Shown here: piece by piece, positions 15,530 to 17,207 of the stretch
How the letters are laid out: each line of letters begins with the position of its first letter
How positions within the stretch are numbered: the stretch's first letter is position 1
Source of the DNA: Cloacibacterium sp964530915
Lineage (GTDB): Bacteria; Bacteroidota; Bacteroidia; Flavobacteriales; Weeksellaceae
Length of the DNA stretch: 17,207 nt
Assembly (NCBI GenBank): GCA_964530915.1
Contig: CAZHCK010000056.1
Location: 1-17,207 of the forward strand
Direction: 5' to 3'
Made by a program: the position numbers and the translations under genes
Notes under the pieces: generated by a model
What the model was told of the DNA's origin: nothing
Databases searched by the model: none
The model's input: only the letters and a program-made list of their open reading frames with translations

Positions 15530-15571
15530 TTCCAAACATTTTTAGAAAAAAAATAATTTTTTAAAAATATT

Positions 15572-15855
15572 AGGTAAGAATAATTATTTAGAGCAGATGT
15601 TCTTTAAAAAGAATTTAGTAATAATTCACTTTTTACCTATACTCCCAACATTAATTTTTTTTCATCGTTTGTGTTTGTTTAATTTAGGGAGACCAACCAA
15701 ATAGCCCAGTAGAGTAAGCATTAATAATTAGAGTAATATACCTTCATTTGTATAGAGCGATTTTTAATAAAACGGACCCAATCTTATTCTACAGCCTCTC
15801 ATTGTTAAATTATTTTCATTTGTGTTTTTAGCCTTAGAGGCAGGGCTTTTTTTTT
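15572..15855 (+). ncRNA. Putative structured RNA, copy C
   Basis: This has the same plan as copy A. P1 pairs AGGTAA (15572-15577) with TTACCT (15633-15638), continued by AATTATT (15582-15588) with AATAATT (15620-15626); its loop holds TAGAGCAGATGTTC (15589-15602). P2 pairs CTCCC (15642-15646) with GGGAG (15687-15691) around TTTGTGTTT. The three-way junction is closed by AGCCC (15703-15707) with GGGCT (15843-15847). It contains TAGAGTAAG (15710-15718) with CTTATTCTA (15783-15791), and GCCTCT (15794-15799) with AGAGGC (15836-15841). Nine U follow (15847-15855), a good intrinsic terminator. Relative to A, the first pair of P1 is A-U instead of G-C and the first pair of P5 is G-C instead of A-U; P4 has a G-U where A has G-C. 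The P5 loop carries an extra CATTTGTGTTTTTAG (15817-15831) otherwise typical of P2 loops. Confidence 0.7.
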
Positions 15856-16141
15856 AAAATTCTAAGGAAAAATCAAATTGTATTTTTTCATTCTTTATAT
15901 TCTTTTTATCATCCTTTTTTACTCAACTTCTAAAGTTCCATTTGTATTTTTATATCCATTAACACCATTTTTCGGTCTTTCACGATTATAAAAATCACTC
16001 ATGCATCAAACAGAAGCCATATTTTTATGGGCTGAAACTTTATCTCAACAAAGCACAAATATCAACCTTATTTATTTTTATTAACTGATAATCAAACAGT
16101 TGATGGAATTTTTTGTTTTGTATAGCAAATGTATATATAGC
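15856..16141. other. Gene-poor decayed stretch
   Basis: There is no intact gene here. On the minus strand, bases 16002 down to 15919 could encode a 27-residue peptide starting MSDFYNRERPKNG, whose FYNRxRP run is reminiscent of the C-terminus of IS3-type transposases. It is preceded by a stop, and no ends or partner frame are visible, so a transposase relic is only a suggestion. The rest is AT-rich sequence without recognisable features. Confidence 0.3.
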
Positions 16142-16172
16142 TAAACTTTAACTATATCTTACTTAAAGTTTA
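16142..16172. promoter_or_regulatory. Perfect 10-bp inverted repeat, possible operator
   Basis: TAAACTTTAA (16142-16151) and TTAAAGTTTA (16163-16172) are exact reverse complements separated by 11 bases. The half-site centres are 21 bp apart, two helical turns, as expected for a dimeric regulator. It lies 66 bases before the glycoside hydrolase start. An RNA hairpin is the alternative reading. Confidence 0.4.
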
Positions 16173-16238
16173 ATTTTATCTGAAGAAAAATTGAAGAATA
16201 TTTTCAATTCAGATTATAGGTAAAATAAGCTATTTACT

Positions 16239-17125
16239 ATGAAAAAAATTGCATTAGTTTTTATTTGTTTGATGATTCAATTATTGTATTCTCAAAGTGC
16301 GAATGTAAAAATTGAAAATCAAGCGGATGGACAAAAACTTTTAGTTGACGGAAAACCATTGATGATTAATGGTATGAATTGGGATTATTATCCTATTGGA
16401 ACCAACTATAACTATTCGCTGTGGAATCAAAAAGATGATTTCATTAAAACAGCTCTCGACAGTCAAATGTCACTTCTCAAAAACATGGGTGTAAATGCCA
16501 TCAGAGTTTACACTGGCATTCCAGCCAAATGGATTACCTACATTTATGAAAATTACGGAATCTATACGATGCTTAATCATTCTTTTGGCAGATATGGACT
16601 TACCGTAAATGGAACTTGGATTCCGAATACAGATTACGCCAATCCCGCTACCAGAGCGTTACTCCTCAAAGAAGTAAAACAACTTACTCAACAATACAAA
16701 AACACACCAGGATTACTTTTTTATCTTTTAGGAAATGAGAATAATTATGGTTTGTTTTGGGATGGTGCAGAAACAGAAAATATTCCTGTAGCCGAAAGAA
16801 AATCTACACATAGAGCAGAAGTAATGGATTGTATCAAGAATTTCCAAGTTCTGCATATTACGCATTGAAACAAGCTCATTGATTTAATCCTTATGACAGC
16901 TCATCATTGGTAAATTCTAACACCGTTAAAAATCATTTTAACCAAATAAATATTGCAGATGCGCAACTTAGAGCTTGAGGCGACCAAGCTGCCCTAAAAG
17001 CAGAAAGCAGTGATAAGCTGAAAATAAGTAATTTAAGAGCAGATTTTAATACATATAACATAGGTGGTAATCTTATCACCACTCCAAAAGATAAGACAGA
17101 TGGTTATAATTCTTACCCATTATAA
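16239..17125 (+). pseudogene. Glycoside hydrolase (clan A-like TIM barrel), decayed
   Basis: The first 196 residues look like a secreted glycosidase. They comprise a signal peptide ending LLYSQS (1-20), the N-terminal barrel phrase LMINGMNWDYYPIG (41-54), LKNMGVNAIRVYTG, and FYLLGNENNYGLFW with the Asn-Glu pair N166-E167, the usual acid/base of clan A enzymes. After AEVM (196) the frame runs into an unrelated tail and a stop at 16868. In the frame offset by one, homologous-looking protein continues from 16826 (GLYQEFPSSAYYALKQAH) to a TAA at 17123-17125, but it is broken by TGA at 16880-16882 and at 16976-16978. The simplest reading is an internal deletion that removed most of the catalytic barrel and joined the start to the C-terminal end out of frame, followed by nonsense mutations. 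The family is probable; the substrate is unknown. Confidence 0.7.
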
Positions 17126-17207
17126 TCTCTAAAAATCTCAAGATTTAGATTAAGAATTCCGCATATAATTTTTACTTTATGTATGATTTTTATTTTTAGC
17201 TTTTATA

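Noticed and set aside
12684..15855. Integron attC sites
   Set aside because: The inverted repeats lack the RYYYAAC/GTTRRRY cores and there is no integrase.
15919..16002. IS3-family transposase C-terminus on the minus strand
   Set aside because: Only a FYNRxRP-like run of a 27-residue peptide supports it, with no inverted repeats, partner frame or target duplication.
16880..16978. UGA recoding or selenocysteine in the glycosidase
   Set aside because: The two TGA codons come with a frame change and an apparent deletion, and other genes here use normal stops; decay is simpler.
17133..17146. Terminator hairpin AAATCT-ca-AGATTT after the pseudogene
   Set aside because: A two-base loop and no T run make it unconvincing.

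Overview
The window is AT-rich DNA from a member of the Bacteroidetes, most likely a flavobacterium of the Chryseobacterium/Cloacibacterium type (Weeksellaceae). The evidence is the recurring TAnnTTTG promoter element, A-rich gene leaders without Shine-Dalgarno sequences, and the gene families present. The genus is inferred and not proven.

Region 1 (1-4037) is the end of a defence operon on the + strand. It holds a 5'-truncated HNH endonuclease of the retron/Septu PtuB-like type, then a complete type I restriction subunit HsdR one base later, then a small zinc-ribbon protein overlapping HsdR by one base. The matching HsdM and HsdS genes are not in the window and are presumably upstream.

Region 2 (4065-11259) is chromosomal housekeeping and cell-envelope DNA, all on the + strand. 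It encodes an exported protein with YD-like strands, a lipoprotein-like L,D-transpeptidase, a GH89 alpha-N-acetylglucosaminidase, a multi-pass HGSNAT/NagX-like membrane protein and the tRNA-modification GTPase MnmE. The GH89 and HGSNAT-like genes are separated by striking short-period repeats: an octamer array, then a 29-unit heptamer ladder that stays in register while its unit sequence changes. A second octamer array begins at the base after the mnmE stop codon.

Region 3 (about 11300-15860) is the most unusual part. Three paralogous membrane-anchored AraC-type regulators (11604, 13682, 14522) have nearly identical DNA-binding ends and divergent exported parts. Among them lie three putative structured RNAs of about 283 nt each (12684-12965, 13212-13494, 15572-15855). 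All three share one architecture: a long 5' hairpin with a conserved TAGAG...AGANGTTC loop, a CTCCC/GGGAG hairpin with a TTTGTGTTT loop, and a 3' three-way junction. The first and third end in terminator-like U runs and differ by compensatory base-pair changes in two helices. A 57-residue single-pass membrane protein lies between the first two RNAs. I do not recognise the RNA family, and it is my main candidate for a new element.

Region 4 (15856-17207) is decayed: a gene-poor stretch, an inverted repeat resembling an operator, and a glycoside hydrolase pseudogene with an apparent internal deletion, a frame change and two in-frame TGA codons.
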